A DNA stretch of 28,442 nt from contig JAIPBB010000021.1 of the NCBI GenBank assembly GCA_021739805.1, positions 1 to 28,442 of the forward strand, given 5' to 3'. Origin of the DNA: Saprospiraceae bacterium (GTDB lineage: Bacteria > Bacteroidota > Bacteroidia > Bacteroidales > JAIPBB01). The notes under the pieces were generated by a model. That model had not been told where the DNA came from. It searched no databases and saw only the letters and a list, made by a program, of their open reading frames with translations. Position 1 is the stretch's first letter; each line of letters begins with the position of its first letter. This document shows, in pieces, positions 10,257 through 19,025 of the stretch. Position numbers and translations under genes: made by a program.

Positions 10257-11093
10257 TTACAAAGTCTTTAAATATTTACTGCTCACCCAGCCTTCGGTTT
10301 CAAGTTTAACTTTTGACCAATTGCCATCGATTTCCATAACTTTTAGCTTAGTTCCTTTAGCTAATGGGCTTGTTACTGTAGCGGCATCGGCAGAAGGTTT
10401 AGTGCGAATATTTAAAAGGTCGGCAGTAACTATCACTTCAGTTAAGTTTGTTTCAGGAATATCATCAATTACTTCATCTTTACGACCATAAAGAATTTTA
10501 TCTTTTAATTTTTGCATCTGAAAAGCAGGTCCTGGGTCAGATTTGCGTTTTGGTGCAATATCATCATGTCCAACAATCTCTGTGATATTGTACTCATCTT
10601 TTAGACAAAGACATATGTTTTCGACGGCTTCAATTTGTTTGTCAGTGTATGCTTCCCAGGCTTTTTCAGTTTGTTGGTCTTTGTGTTTGGCCAATACAAC
10701 TTTATTATCATCAACTTTTTTACCGAACCAGGTATAATAACCATCAATACGTTTTTCCAATATTCCGGCATTATCAATTTCAATTCCAATGCTGTAATTA
10801 TTTAATCCGCTTCTTCCTTTCCAATCGCTTTTTCCGGCATGCCATGAAATTTTATTGAAAGGCACAAGTTGAACAATTTCACCTGATTTTCCAACAATTA
10901 AATGAGCTGAGGCTTTTGCCTTAGGATTTGTTAACCAATTTGCAGAAGATTGCAATGAACTTCCGGCTGTATAATGAATTACAATAGTGTCCGGCAAGTT
11001 TTCTTTAAATTCACCTGAATGATTTGGGGATTCTTTAAAGGAAATTTTTTCTTTATCTGTTGATGGGTGTAGGAGGTGGTTTTGGGTTTTCAT
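10257..11093 (-). CDS. AmpD-like N-acetylmuramoyl-L-alanine amidase with SH3b domain
   Basis: A zinc amidase of the Amidase_2 (PGRP/AmpD) fold, about residues 30-200, cleaving the bond between MurNAc and the stem peptide. Visible zinc ligands are H40 (VIHYTAG), H176 (VGHDDI) and D186 in PKRKSDPGPAF, which closely matches the AmpD signature. E105 (IGIEIDN) and H85 (WHAG) sit at usual active-site positions. Residues about 218-278 form a bacterial SH3 domain (LNIRTKPS, then GWVSSKYL), which normally binds cell wall. There is no signal peptide, so it may act in the cytoplasm on recycled muropeptides, be exported another way, or serve phage-like lysis. The neighbouring peptide permease is convergent, so a recycling link is only suggestive. 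A -7-like TATTTTTG lies at 11123-11130 (minus strand) without a clear -33 partner. Confidence 0.9.
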   Translation of the reverse strand: MKTQNHLLHPSTDKEKISFKESPNHSGEFKENLPDTIVIHYTAGSSLQSSANWLTNPKAKASAHLIVGKSGEIVQLVPFNKISWHAGKSDWKGRSGLNNYSIGIEIDNAGILEKRIDGYYTWFGKKVDDNKVVLAKHKDQQTEKAWEAYTDKQIEAVENICLCLKDEYNITEIVGHDDIAPKRKSDPGPAFQMQKLKDKILYGRKDEVIDDIPETNLTEVIVTADLLNIRTKPSADAATVTSPLAKGTKLKVMEIDGNWSKVKLETEGWVSSKYLKTL

Positions 11094-11207
11094 GGGGTGA
11101 TTTTTTATTTTTGTTTTATGCTCAAAAATACAAAACTTTCTAAAAAATAGTATAGCAGACAGTGTGAATATAAATCCCTACATTATATTTTTGAAAATTT
11201 ATAATTT

Positions 11208-12521
11208 TTATTTGTTATTAAAATCTGATAGTTTTGATAAATCAAAAATCTTGGATAAATGGATTGAGATAAAAGGATCTTCCTGATAGAATCCCCTAAA
11301 TTCACAACCTAAAGAAATTCCATATTTCTTTTCACTTATCTGAAGCTTATATTGGTAATATTGCTTGGCTCTTACTTTATTGTTAACATATCCAAAGCCC
11401 CAGACGGTACCTGATAAATAAATAAAACTCTTGTCGGTTTCATAGGTAAGTAAAACTGTACCTATTCCGAAATGTTTTAAATAGGTTGTATAGGAATCAA
11501 ATTGCTGAGCAACGCTTATAATTCTTTTTGACGAAATATCAGATAGATAGAAAGATGTTGTGGTATTTAGTATAGTGTCCGAACTTATAAGAGTAAACTC
11601 CCTGCTATTAGTTGTATTAACTTTTATCAATTCAAACTCAGGCGAAATGAAAAACTTGAATGCATCGCTTTTTCCTTTTCTATCCCAAGGTAGAACTTGG
11701 AGAGGAACTCCAATACAAAGAGCTATGTTTTTGTTTGATTGGTTATTGTTATATTTTATAAAATTAGAAACATACGAAATTGTGTCGTTTATATTTGATA
11801 GTGTTTTTATATCATGCCCAAAAAGATTTGAATCGTTAGATACTATATTATTTTGGTATATGTTGGAGTAAAATCCTATTCTGTTATTAAGTGTTAAACC
11901 GGGTTTGAAAAAGGATATTTTTCCATAGAATGTATTGATTTTCACTCCATCTTTGAAGTCAAAATTTGCTCCTGCATGAATCATAAAGTCTTTAAAATCT
12001 GGTTTATGTGGGTCTAATGCATTTTTCACAGTAATGTAGGTGTATGCAGTTTTTTTGTCAATTGAAGCAATTAACTTATAGACTGTTTGTTTGCATTCTA
12101 TTTTTTTATCATTTACAATTCCAATTAAAATAGGTAAAAGTGTATCTGTTATGTTTTGTGTGATTTTTAGATTTATGGATTTAGATATAAGGAAAATATC
12201 AGTTGGTTTTGAAGTTATATATTCATCGCTAATGTTTATATCTATTGTTTCATTATCTGATTGCTTATAATATACAAGATGGATATACTCAATTATCAAG
12301 CTTGTGTCGTTTTTGTATTTTTTTATTATGGATTGATTTTTATTTTTAAATTCAAAAATTCCTATTGGATTTATTTCAACCATAGCTTTAGTTGTTTGCA
12401 TTGAATTGATTTTCTTTTTATCAGCTTTATTTGTATTTGAATTTTTTGAGATTGAATCTGATTGCCCATAGGAAATAAAAAGGAACGAGCTAAAAATTAT
12501 AATAATAGAAAAATTTCTCAT
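11208..12521 (-). CDS. Secreted or outer-membrane protein of unknown function
   Basis: I do not recognise this 437-residue protein. It has a clear N-terminal signal peptide (MRNFSIIIIFSSFLFISYGQ, cleaved near residue 19). A Ser/Asn/Lys-rich linker and a central beta-rich region follow. The C-terminal half, from about residue 180 (FDFKDGVKINTFYGKISFF), has alternating polar/hydrophobic strands separated by turns and ends near GCEFRGFYQEDPFISIHLSKIF. This pattern is compatible with an outer-membrane beta-barrel, but it lacks a classical final aromatic. No T9SS sorting domain and no lipobox Cys are present. Its leader resembles that of the beta-helix gene at 8715. An open frame on the opposite strand (11560-11871) is judged a shadow. 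Confidence 0.75.
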   Translation of the reverse strand: MRNFSIIIIFSSFLFISYGQSDSISKNSNTNKADKKKINSMQTTKAMVEINPIGIFEFKNKNQSIIKKYKNDTSLIIEYIHLVYYKQSDNETIDINISDEYITSKPTDIFLISKSINLKITQNITDTLLPILIGIVNDKKIECKQTVYKLIASIDKKTAYTYITVKNALDPHKPDFKDFMIHAGANFDFKDGVKINTFYGKISFFKPGLTLNNRIGFYSNIYQNNIVSNDSNLFGHDIKTLSNINDTISYVSNFIKYNNNQSNKNIALCIGVPLQVLPWDRKGKSDAFKFFISPEFELIKVNTTNSREFTLISSDTILNTTTSFYLSDISSKRIISVAQQFDSYTTYLKHFGIGTVLLTYETDKSFIYLSGTVWGFGYVNNKVRAKQYYQYKLQISEKKYGISLGCEFRGFYQEDPFISIHLSKIFDLSKLSDFNNK

Positions 12522-12890
12522 AGTTTTAATGTTTTTAATTAATAATTTGATTGTTTAATAAAAATAAACAATTACGTTTTATTATTGCTTAATTTATTTA
12601 CACCCAAAATTACAATCAGATTTTCCAAAATCAATACCCAGAAAAGGGTATTTTTCTCTACCTGTTTTCCGTGAGTTTTGTATATTTATTTTTGTTTTAT
12701 GTTTTTGATTTAATAAGGGATTTTAACATAATTTATGTTTTTTGCCTTTTTGTAATAAATTGAAAATGAGAAATGGGTAAGATAGTCTCAAAATAACTTA
12801 TGCTTAAAATTTTATTTTTTCATGATACTCAAAATATATTTGTATCCAGAAATTCAAACATAAAACACTTTATCTCAAAAAAACAAAAAA
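12522..12890. other. Non-coding stretch between the secreted protein gene and tRNA-Leu
   Basis: About 370 nt, very AT-rich, with no plausible gene. It holds the minus-strand leader and promoter of the secreted gene (12522-12634). I see nothing more specific in 12640-12890 than poly-A and poly-T tracts. Confidence 0.6.
12605..12634 (-). promoter_or_regulatory. Bacteroidota-type promoter for the secreted protein gene
   Basis: Read on the minus strand, TTG (12634-12632), a 19-nt spacer and TAATTTTG (12612-12605) match the Bacteroidota consensus exactly at the -7 box. Transcription would begin near 12598, giving a leader of about 77 nt before the ATG at 12521. Confidence 0.5.
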
Positions 12891-12896
12891 AAACTT

Positions 12897-12924
12897 TTTG
12901 CTTATAAAAAAATGTATATATTTG
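12897..12924 (+). promoter_or_regulatory. Promoter of tRNA-Leu
   Basis: TTTG (12897-12900) and TATATTTG (12917-12924) lie 28 nt upstream of the tRNA. The 16-nt spacer is slightly short. A small hairpin (CCGTT/AACGG, 12930-12944) lies in the leader between the predicted start and the mature tRNA. Confidence 0.6.
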
Positions 12925-12951
12925 CACTCCCGTTTTCGTAACGGAAAAGCT

Positions 12952-13033
12952 GCGGATGTGGCGTAATTGGTAGCCGCGCTAGACTTAGGATCTAGTGCCG
13001 AGAGGCGTGGGGGTTCGAGTCCCTTCATCCGCA
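12952..13033 (+). tRNA. tRNA-Leu (anticodon UAG)
   Basis: The acceptor stem GCGGATG (12952-12958) pairs with CATCCGC (13026-13032), and the discriminator base is A13033. The anticodon stem CTAGA/TCTAG encloses the loop CTTAGGA, with anticodon TAG at 12986-12988. A long class II variable arm (12996-13008) fits leucine. The T loop is TTCGAGT, with a five-pair stem that includes two G-U pairs. The 3' CCA is not encoded. Confidence 0.96.
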
Positions 13034-13034
13034 C

Positions 13035-13054
13035 TTTTTTTTTTGCTTTTTTTT
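13035..13054 (+). terminator. T-rich termination tract after tRNA-Leu
   Basis: T10-GC-T8 follows the tRNA directly, so the folded tRNA plus the T tract could act as an intrinsic terminator. The trigger factor gene starts 38 nt later and has no obvious promoter of its own in this gap, so read-through from the tRNA promoter is possible. Confidence 0.45.
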
Positions 13055-13092
13055 AAATTACTTCAAATCGAACAATCCTTAAAAATATCTCA

Positions 13093-14454
13093 ATGAATAT
13101 TACGCAAGAAAGTACCGGCGATTTAACCGCTATAATTAAATTAGAAGTTGTACCCGAAGACTACAAAAATTCTGTTGACAAAATTTTAAAAGACTATCAG
13201 AGAAAAGCAAATATCCCCGGATTCAGACCCGGTAAAGTGCCTTTTGGAATGGTTAAAAAAATGTATGGGACTGCTGTTATTGCAGATGAAATGAATAAAC
13301 TTATTTCCGAAAATTTAAGTTCTTATATTTCTGATAATAAAATTGAGATACTTGGAAATCCTTTACCTAATAAAGAAAAACAAGAAATTGTAGATTTTGA
13401 TTCGCAAGAAAAATTTGAATTCTTTTTTGATATTGGACTTAAACCTGAGTTTACGGTTGAGCTTACTGATAAAATGAAATTCGACCTTCATAAAATCAAA
13501 GCTGATGACAAGGTAGTTGATAAATATATCGAAGATATCAGAAAACGTAACGGTATATCAATCAATCCTGAAGTTTCTGAAATTAATGATATTATTTATG
13601 GTGATATTGCCGAGCTTGACGAAAACGGTGAAATTAAAGAAGGTGGAATTAACCGAAATGCACCTATTTCAGTTGAATTCATTAAAGCTAAAGCAATTCA
13701 AAAAAAGTTTGTTGGAGTAAAACTTGGTGATATTATTGTTTTTGACCCAATTAAAGCATTTGATAATGAAACTGAGACATCTTCACTTCTTGGTGTTGAA
13801 AAAAGTGTTCTAAAGGAGCTTAAAACTGATTTTTCATTTACTGTTACTGAAATTAAAAGAATACAGCAAGCTGAGATGAACGATGAATTGTTTGCTAAAG
13901 TTTATCCAGGTCAGGCAATTAATTCAGAAGAAGAATTAAGAGAAAAAATACAACATGACGCTGAAGCAAATTTTGCTGTCGAAGGTGAAAAAATGTTTTT
14001 TATGGATGTTGTTAAAAAACTTATAAAAGAAACTAATATTAGCCTTCCAGACGATTTTATGAAACGTTGGATTCTTGAATCAGCTTCAGAAGAAAAACAA
14101 ATTACTGAAGAACAAATCGAAGCTCAGTATGATAATTATGCTGAATCATTAAAATGGCAACTTATCGAAAGCCAAATATTAAAAGATAATGATATAAATA
14201 TTACGGAAGAAGATGTGAAACAACACATTAAAAATCTTTTTGCTATGTATAGTGGTGCAATGGATGATGATGGTAAAAACGAATATCTTGATCAGATTGT
14301 CGATAATTATATGAATAATAAAGAAGAAGTAAATAAAATTTACGACAAATTATACGAAGAAAAGCTGACCGGAATTTTTAAATCATCATTTAAAATAAAA
14401 GAAAAATCTATTTCTTACGAAGATTTTATTAAATTAGCGACTGAAAATAATTAA
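13093..14454 (+). CDS. tig: Trigger factor, ribosome-associated chaperone
   Basis: A 453-residue trigger factor that binds nascent chains at the ribosome exit tunnel. The N-terminal ribosome-binding domain carries the signature GFRPGKVP at residues 43-50, in the loop that contacts ribosomal protein uL23. The middle segment (about 150-245), where a peptidyl-prolyl isomerase domain would sit, is recognisable by position but diverged, as usual in Bacteroidota, so isomerase activity is doubtful. The C-terminal arm domain (about 265-450) is helical and highly charged. The length is close to the family norm. The gene lies 14 nt before clpP in the conserved order tig-clpP-clpX, so an operon coupling folding and proteolysis is likely. 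The ATG at 13093 gives the expected N-terminus MNITQESTGDLTA. Confidence 0.95.
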   Translation: MNITQESTGDLTAIIKLEVVPEDYKNSVDKILKDYQRKANIPGFRPGKVPFGMVKKMYGTAVIADEMNKLISENLSSYISDNKIEILGNPLPNKEKQEIVDFDSQEKFEFFFDIGLKPEFTVELTDKMKFDLHKIKADDKVVDKYIEDIRKRNGISINPEVSEINDIIYGDIAELDENGEIKEGGINRNAPISVEFIKAKAIQKKFVGVKLGDIIVFDPIKAFDNETETSSLLGVEKSVLKELKTDFSFTVTEIKRIQQAEMNDELFAKVYPGQAINSEEELREKIQHDAEANFAVEGEKMFFMDVVKKLIKETNISLPDDFMKRWILESASEEKQITEEQIEAQYDNYAESLKWQLIESQILKDNDINITEEDVKQHIKNLFAMYSGAMDDDGKNEYLDQIVDNYMNNKEEVNKIYDKLYEEKLTGIFKSSFKIKEKSISYEDFIKLATENN

Positions 14455-14468
14455 TAAAATTTTACATT

Positions 14469-15146
14469 ATGCCAAATCAAGACGAATTTAGAAAATACGC
14501 TTTAAAGCATCAGGGAATTAGCAGTACTTCATTTGATAAGTACACATCAATAGCTTCAAATTACATTTCACCAACCATTATTGAAGAACGTCAGCTTAAC
14601 ATTGCTACAATGGATGTTTTCTCTCGTTTAATGATGGATAGAATCATATTCTTAGGTGTTCCTATTGATGATTATGTTGCTAATATTATCCAGGCACAGC
14701 TTTTATTTCTTGAATCAGTAGATTCTAGAAAAGATATTCAAATCTATCTCAATACTCCGGGTGGTTCCGTTTATGCCGGTCTAGGAATTTACGACACTAT
14801 GCAATATATTGCTCCTGATGTAGCAACTATTTGTACAGGAATGGCAGCATCAATGGGTGCAGTGATTCTTTGTGCCGGTGCTGAGAAAAAAAGAACAGCA
14901 TTGACTCATTCCCGAATTTTAATTCACCAGCCAATGGGTGGAGTTTCTGGTCAGGCATCAGATATTGAAATCACAGCTCGTGAGATTCAAAAACTCAAAA
15001 AAGAACTTTACGAAATCATTGCAAAACATTCAGGGAAACCATATAAACAAATCTGGAAAGATGGCGACAGAGATTATTGGATGACCTCACAGGAAGCAAA
15101 AGATTATGGAATGATTGACGAAGTTTTGGTTCGTAATAAGAAATAG
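14469..15146 (+). CDS. clpP: ATP-dependent Clp protease proteolytic subunit
   Basis: A 225-residue serine peptidase that forms the tetradecameric chamber used by ClpX. The catalytic triad is visible with the spacing known from E. coli: S128 in GMAASMGA, H153 in ILIHQPMGG and D202 in DGDRDYWM. The oxyanion region NTPGGSVYAG lies at 95-104. The N-terminal extension of about 30 residues (MPNQDEFRKYALKHQGIS) is longer than in E. coli and would be removed by self-processing, as known for the family. It lies 14 nt after tig and 72 nt before clpX. Whether an internal promoter lies between clpP and clpX cannot be decided, although a short dyad (GTTTCC/GGAAAC, 15170-15189) sits there. Confidence 0.97.
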   Translation: MPNQDEFRKYALKHQGISSTSFDKYTSIASNYISPTIIEERQLNIATMDVFSRLMMDRIIFLGVPIDDYVANIIQAQLLFLESVDSRKDIQIYLNTPGGSVYAGLGIYDTMQYIAPDVATICTGMAASMGAVILCAGAEKKRTALTHSRILIHQPMGGVSGQASDIEITAREIQKLKKELYEIIAKHSGKPYKQIWKDGDRDYWMTSQEAKDYGMIDEVLVRNKK

Positions 15147-15218
15147 TCAAAAGCAGAAATAAATACTCCGTTTCCTTTCATTGGGAAACCAAATTACTGT
15201 ATAAACGTAATACGAAAT

Positions 15219-16457
15219 ATGCCAAGAAATACTGAAAAATGCTCTTTTTGCGGTCGTGAAAAACGCGATACTAATATGCTTATTGCCGGACTTGACGGTC
15301 ATATTTGCGATTATTGTATCACACAGGCAAAAACAATTGTTGATGAAGAACTTGCATCATCAAAGAAAACCCAATTTTCGAAAATTGAATTACTTAAACC
15401 AAACGAAATAAAGAAATATCTTGACCAGTATGTTATTGGACAAGAGGTAGCAAAAAAGATTTTATCTGTTGCCGTATATAATCATTATAAAAGGATTACA
15501 CTTACTCCCGAAAGAAAAAAAGCAAATGATGTTGAAATTGAAAAATCAAATATCATTATTGTAGGGGAGACGGGTACAGGAAAAACTCTTCTTGCACGTA
15601 CTATTGCAAGAATGCTAAAAGTGCCGTTTTGTATAGCTGATGCCACTGTTTTAACCGAAGCTGGTTATGTTGGTGAAGATGTTGAAAGCGTTTTGTCAAG
15701 GTTATTACAGGTTTCTGATTTTGATGTTGCTGCAGCCGAAAAAGGTATAGTATTTATTGATGAAATCGATAAAATCGCCAGAAAATCTGATAATCCATCT
15801 ATTACACGAGATGTTTCCGGGGAAGGTGTACAACAAGCACTTCTTAAGCTACTTGAAGGAGCAGTAATAAATGTTCCACCACAAGGTGGCAGAAAACATC
15901 CTGAGCAAAAAATGATTCAGATAAATACACAGGATATATTATTTATTTGTGGTGGTGCCTTCGACGGAATTGAAAAGAAAATTGGCGGCAGGCTGAACAC
16001 AAATCTTATTGGTTACAGCTTTGATGAAGAAAGAGATGAGATTGATAAAGATAATATTCTTCAGTATGTAGCTCCTCAAGATTTAAAAAGTTTTGGTCTT
16101 ATTCCTGAAATTGTTGGTCGTTTGCCTGTTGTTACTTATTTAAACCCACTTAGTCCAGAAACTCTTAAAAGGATACTTACTGAACCAAAAAATGCTTTAG
16201 TAAAACAATTCACTAAATTATTCGAAATGGACGATATCAAACTAACTTTCGATGAAAAAGTGTTTGATTTTATTGTAAGTAAGGCAGTTGAATTCAAATT
16301 AGGAGCAAGAGGATTACGTTCGATGCTTGAAGCAATTTTAACTGATGCTATGTTTGAATTGCCTTCTCAACAAAGTGTGAAAAAATTACATATTGATGTT
16401 GAATATGCTAAGACAAAACTTCAAAAAACTAATATCAGCAAGTTGAAAGTTGCTTAG
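15219..16457 (+). CDS. clpX: Clp protease ATPase subunit ClpX
   Basis: A 412-residue AAA+ unfoldase that feeds ClpP. The zinc-binding domain has C8, C11, C30 and C33 (CSFCGREK and ICDYC). The Walker A motif is GETGTGKT at 116-123, the pore-1 loop is GYVGE at 149-153, Walker B is IVFIDEID at 177-184 and the RKH loop is at 224-226. Sensor 2 (GARGLR) lies near the C-terminal helices. The loop that docks into ClpP, IGF in E. coli, reads LIGYSF here (about 264-269), an aromatic-for-aromatic change that fits other Bacteroidota. Adaptors are unknown here. Confidence 0.97.
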   Translation: MPRNTEKCSFCGREKRDTNMLIAGLDGHICDYCITQAKTIVDEELASSKKTQFSKIELLKPNEIKKYLDQYVIGQEVAKKILSVAVYNHYKRITLTPERKKANDVEIEKSNIIIVGETGTGKTLLARTIARMLKVPFCIADATVLTEAGYVGEDVESVLSRLLQVSDFDVAAAEKGIVFIDEIDKIARKSDNPSITRDVSGEGVQQALLKLLEGAVINVPPQGGRKHPEQKMIQINTQDILFICGGAFDGIEKKIGGRLNTNLIGYSFDEERDEIDKDNILQYVAPQDLKSFGLIPEIVGRLPVVTYLNPLSPETLKRILTEPKNALVKQFTKLFEMDDIKLTFDEKVFDFIVSKAVEFKLGARGLRSMLEAILTDAMFELPSQQSVKKLHIDVEYAKTKLQKTNISKLKVA

Positions 16458-16623
16458 TTTACCAATTGGGATTTTATCATTTGCTAACAATGATTCAAGC
16501 TTACTAAAGAATTTTAACAATTCGATAATTTTAATAACACTTTCATTTCTGTAAAAAGTCTATTGTAATTTTTTTCTTACTGGCATAGTTGTTGAAAGAA
16601 ATTTTAATAATTTTATACCTCAT

Positions 16624-17208
16624 ATGAAAAAATACATTTTTATATTAGTCCCATTAATTTTCCTTTTTAGGCTTTCCTATTCTCAGCATCCTAATAGAGT
16701 TGTTGCACAAGCTGTGATTGTTGATGGGGACACAATTCCTATGATTCACCTTTCAGAAGTAACTATATTTTCACCACTAGTTTTTAAAAATAAAAGAGAA
16801 GCCAGGCAGTTTACAAGGCTTGTAAGATATGTTAAAAAAGTTTATCCTTATGCAAAAATTGCAGGTGCTAAATTTAATGAGTATAATACTTTACTAACGC
16901 AAGCAACTACTGAAAAGGAAAAGAGAAGGCTTATGAAGCAAGCCGAAAAAGATATTAAAGCTGAATTTGAAGGCGAACTTAAAAAGCTAACATTTTCTCA
17001 AGGAAAGATTCTTATAAAACTTATTGATAGAGAAACACAATTCACTTCTTATGAATTAGTGAAGGAATTGAGAGGAACGGTGATGGCTACTTTTTGGCAA
17101 GGTCTTGCCCGTATTTTTGGCTATAATCTAAAAGTCGAATATGACCCTGATGGAAAAGATAAGCAGATAGAATTAATTGTTCGTATGATTGAAGCGGGGG
17201 CACTTTAA
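16624..17208 (+). CDS. DUF4294 family exported protein
   Basis: A 194-residue protein restricted, to my knowledge, to Bacteroidota (DUF4294). The N-terminal signal peptide (MKKYIFILVPLIFLFRLSYS-Q, cleaved near residue 20) predicts periplasmic location. The mature part has a VDGDTIPMIHLSEV beta segment, then a long charged helical region (about 57-135; ARQFTRLVRYVKKVYPYAKIA, KEKRRLMKQAEKDIKAEFE) and a C-terminal globular end (WQGLARIFGYNLKVEYDPDGKD). The biochemical role is unknown. It is separated from clpX by 166 nt, so it is probably its own unit, and it ends before a bidirectional terminator. Confidence 0.85.
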   Translation: MKKYIFILVPLIFLFRLSYSQHPNRVVAQAVIVDGDTIPMIHLSEVTIFSPLVFKNKREARQFTRLVRYVKKVYPYAKIAGAKFNEYNTLLTQATTEKEKRRLMKQAEKDIKAEFEGELKKLTFSQGKILIKLIDRETQFTSYELVKELRGTVMATFWQGLARIFGYNLKVEYDPDGKDKQIELIVRMIEAGAL

Positions 17209-17209
17209 T

Positions 17210-17251
17210 GGTTTTAGGTTTCAAGTTTAGGGTTTCAGGTCTTAGGTTTCA
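17210..17251 (+). repeat. Heptad array GGTTTCA
   Basis: Six 7-nt units (GGTTTTA, GGTTTCA, AGTTTAG, GGTTTCA, GGTCTTA, GGTTTCA) start two bases after the DUF4294 stop codon. The next 55 nt (CGGCTCATTTCAACTCCGCT and following) look like a decayed copy of another dispersed intergenic repeat. Confidence 0.85.
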
Positions 17252-17402
17252 CACTTCGGCTCATTTCAACTCCGCTCAATGAACACGTTCAGGGCAAGGG
17301 TTGCAGGTTTAAATATTAAAAGATGGGAAAGAAATAAGATTACTAATTGTCAATTATTACCAATAACATTTTTTGATAGTGCATTTAACAGCATAACAAT
17401 AA

Positions 17403-17436
17403 AAAACCATCACCAATTAAATTTGATGATGGTTTT
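17403..17436. terminator. Bidirectional intrinsic terminator
   Basis: Perfect 10-nt arms (AAAACCATCA at 17403-17412, TGATGGTTTT at 17427-17436) flank a 14-nt loop. A-rich and T-rich ends lie on both sides. It sits between the convergent DUF4294 gene and the Reg_prop gene and can serve both. Confidence 0.8.
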
Positions 17437-17452
17437 AAAATATTGTAATGAC

Positions 17453-18730
17453 TTATTGTTTAAGCAGTTTAATGACTTCTTTTTTATCATTAGCAACTAA
17501 CTCGAGATAATAAATTCCTTTGGCTAAAGCTGTTGTATTAATGTTGATTTTTTGTTCACCCATCATGTCTTCTTCATTTAGGATTGTTTCTATTAGCTGT
17601 CCCATTGTGTTGTATAAATTTAGATAAACAGTGGATTTTTGATTAAGTTCGAAACTGACTGTAGTAGATTCACATACCGGATTAGGAAATGCTTTTAATC
17701 CGCTTAGATAAGGTTGATTAATTTGCTCATTAATGCCTGTATTAATTGTTATTCCATTTTCGTTATAGACAGCAATACCACCACCAAGAGTTCCAACCCA
17801 AAGGTTTCCTTTATTATCGCAGCTTACCGAAGATACGTGAATATTGGGTAATCCTGAGTTGGATGGTTTTTTAAAAAGCCAAACAGAATTTTTATTCATT
17901 CCGAGTCCAATTGTAGTAGCGAGCCATTTTCTTTGATTGCAATCGACATAAATATCGTTTACCATTGAAAAATTATAGCCTGTGTTTGCCATATTAAAAA
18001 GACTCCAGTTATAACCGTCAAATTTAACCATTCCAACATCAGTTCCAATCCATTTTACACCATTATCATCGATTGCAACTGAATTGATGTAATTGCTAGC
18101 TATTCCTGAATTGCTTGTATTGAAAACTTGCCATGAAACTCCGTTGAAAAGTACTAGTCCGCAGCTGAATGTTCCCATCCATAACGAATTATTGTCATCA
18201 ATTGCAATTCCTGTAATACCATTTTGTGGAAGTCCTGAATTTGCTGAATTGTAAGTTGTCCAACTTAAACCATCAAATTTTGTAAGACCGCCTCCCCAGG
18301 TTCCAATCCACAAATTATTAAGTTGGTCAACTGCTAAACAACTTAGGCTGTTAATCGGTAATCCTGAATTTGATGTTGTATAAACATGTGTCCCTTTATC
18401 AGTAGGCTCTCCTTTGTTAAGGGTGAATAAACCACCGGTATTGGTCGCAGCCCATATAGTTCCATTGTTGTCAGTGATAACATCTTTAATATGGTTGTCA
18501 ATTAAGGAGCTGTTGTTTTCAGTATAAGATTTCCATTTTACTCCGTCAAAATGTGCCAAACCATTTGTGGTTCCAACCCAGGGATTAGAGTTTAAGTCAA
18601 TAGCAACTGAGGTTACATTATTTCCAGCGATTGATGAGTTTGCAGTATTGAATGTTTTCCATTCAACTTTTTGTGCATTTAATGAGAACCCAGTTAAAAG
18701 GAGTGCAAAAATTAGTATCCGTGTTTTCAT
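17453..18730 (-). CDS. Secreted Reg_prop beta-propeller protein with T9SS type A sorting domain
   Basis: A 425-residue protein with signal peptide MKTRILIFALLLTGFSLNA-Q (cleaved near residue 19). Residues about 28-330 hold seven repeats of about 43 residues with the pattern NSGLPxNxIxxIAxDxxNxLWxGTxGGGLxxFDGxxW, as in two-component regulator propellers (Reg_prop). Seven copies suit one closed seven-bladed propeller. Residues about 345-425 are a T9SS type A sorting domain (KAFPNPVCESTTVSF, LYNTMGQLIE, LAKGIYYLEL). Unlike hybrid two-component sensors, there is no transmembrane, kinase or regulator domain, so the propeller is a free or surface-attached secreted module. The ligand is unknown; in sensor proteins this fold often monitors glycans. 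Confidence 0.92.
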   Translation of the reverse strand: MKTRILIFALLLTGFSLNAQKVEWKTFNTANSSIAGNNVTSVAIDLNSNPWVGTTNGLAHFDGVKWKSYTENNSSLIDNHIKDVITDNNGTIWAATNTGGLFTLNKGEPTDKGTHVYTTSNSGLPINSLSCLAVDQLNNLWIGTWGGGLTKFDGLSWTTYNSANSGLPQNGITGIAIDDNNSLWMGTFSCGLVLFNGVSWQVFNTSNSGIASNYINSVAIDDNGVKWIGTDVGMVKFDGYNWSLFNMANTGYNFSMVNDIYVDCNQRKWLATTIGLGMNKNSVWLFKKPSNSGLPNIHVSSVSCDNKGNLWVGTLGGGIAVYNENGITINTGINEQINQPYLSGLKAFPNPVCESTTVSFELNQKSTVYLNLYNTMGQLIETILNEEDMMGEQKININTTALAKGIYYLELVANDKKEVIKLLKQ

Positions 18731-18853
18731 AATTTAAATAGTTTTATTGTTTATTAAATGACGAATTAATTAATCAAAATGTTACTGAACGTAATTTCGA
18801 AAACAGAAAAAGCTATTAATGTGCCAAATTTGTAATGGTATGAATATTAGGGT

Positions 18854-18913
18854 AATAAGTTTTAACTTATTAAATAATATGTTCGGTAATGCTCTAAAAT
18901 ATGTTCGATAGTG
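18854..18913. promoter_or_regulatory. Dyad plus paired direct repeats between divergent genes
   Basis: A perfect dyad AATAAGTT-TT-AACTTATT spans 18854-18871. Two 16-nt direct repeats follow, AATATGTTCGGTAATG (18876-18891) and AATATGTTCGATAGTG (18898-18913), with starts 22 nt apart (about two helical turns). This resembles an operator cluster for the divergent genes at 18730 and 19026. Confidence 0.4.
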
Positions 18914-18976
18914 AACAGGTCTCTTTGGGTTAATTTCTATCTTACTGGTATTAAATTATAGTCTTTAGTGTTTAGA

Positions 18977-19012
18977 TTGAGATAATAAAATATATTACAA
19001 GAAATTTGTAAT
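18977..19012 (+). promoter_or_regulatory. Candidate promoter overlapping a 7-bp dyad, upstream of DUF2520 gene
   Basis: TTG (18977-18979), a 21-nt spacer and GAAATTTG (19001-19008) approximate the Bacteroidota promoter. The last box lies in a dyad, ATTACAA (18994-19000) and TTGTAAT (19006-19012), which could be a repressor site. The -7 box lacks the TA. Confidence 0.35.
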
Positions 19013-19025
19013 TTAGCCATGAATT

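Noticed and set aside
10257..11093. Phage endolysin
   Set aside because: The amidase could serve lysis, but no holin or phage genes surround it, and AmpD-like amidases with SH3b domains occur on Bacteroidota chromosomes.
11560..11871. Open frame of 103 codons antisense to the unknown secreted gene
   Set aside because: It has no recognisable domain or upstream promoter, while the minus-strand frame has a signal peptide and promoter.
15219..16457. ClpX lacking the ClpP-docking IGF loop
   Set aside because: The loop reads LIGYSF, a conservative change that I recall from other Bacteroidota ClpX, and clpP is next door, so ClpP interaction is expected.
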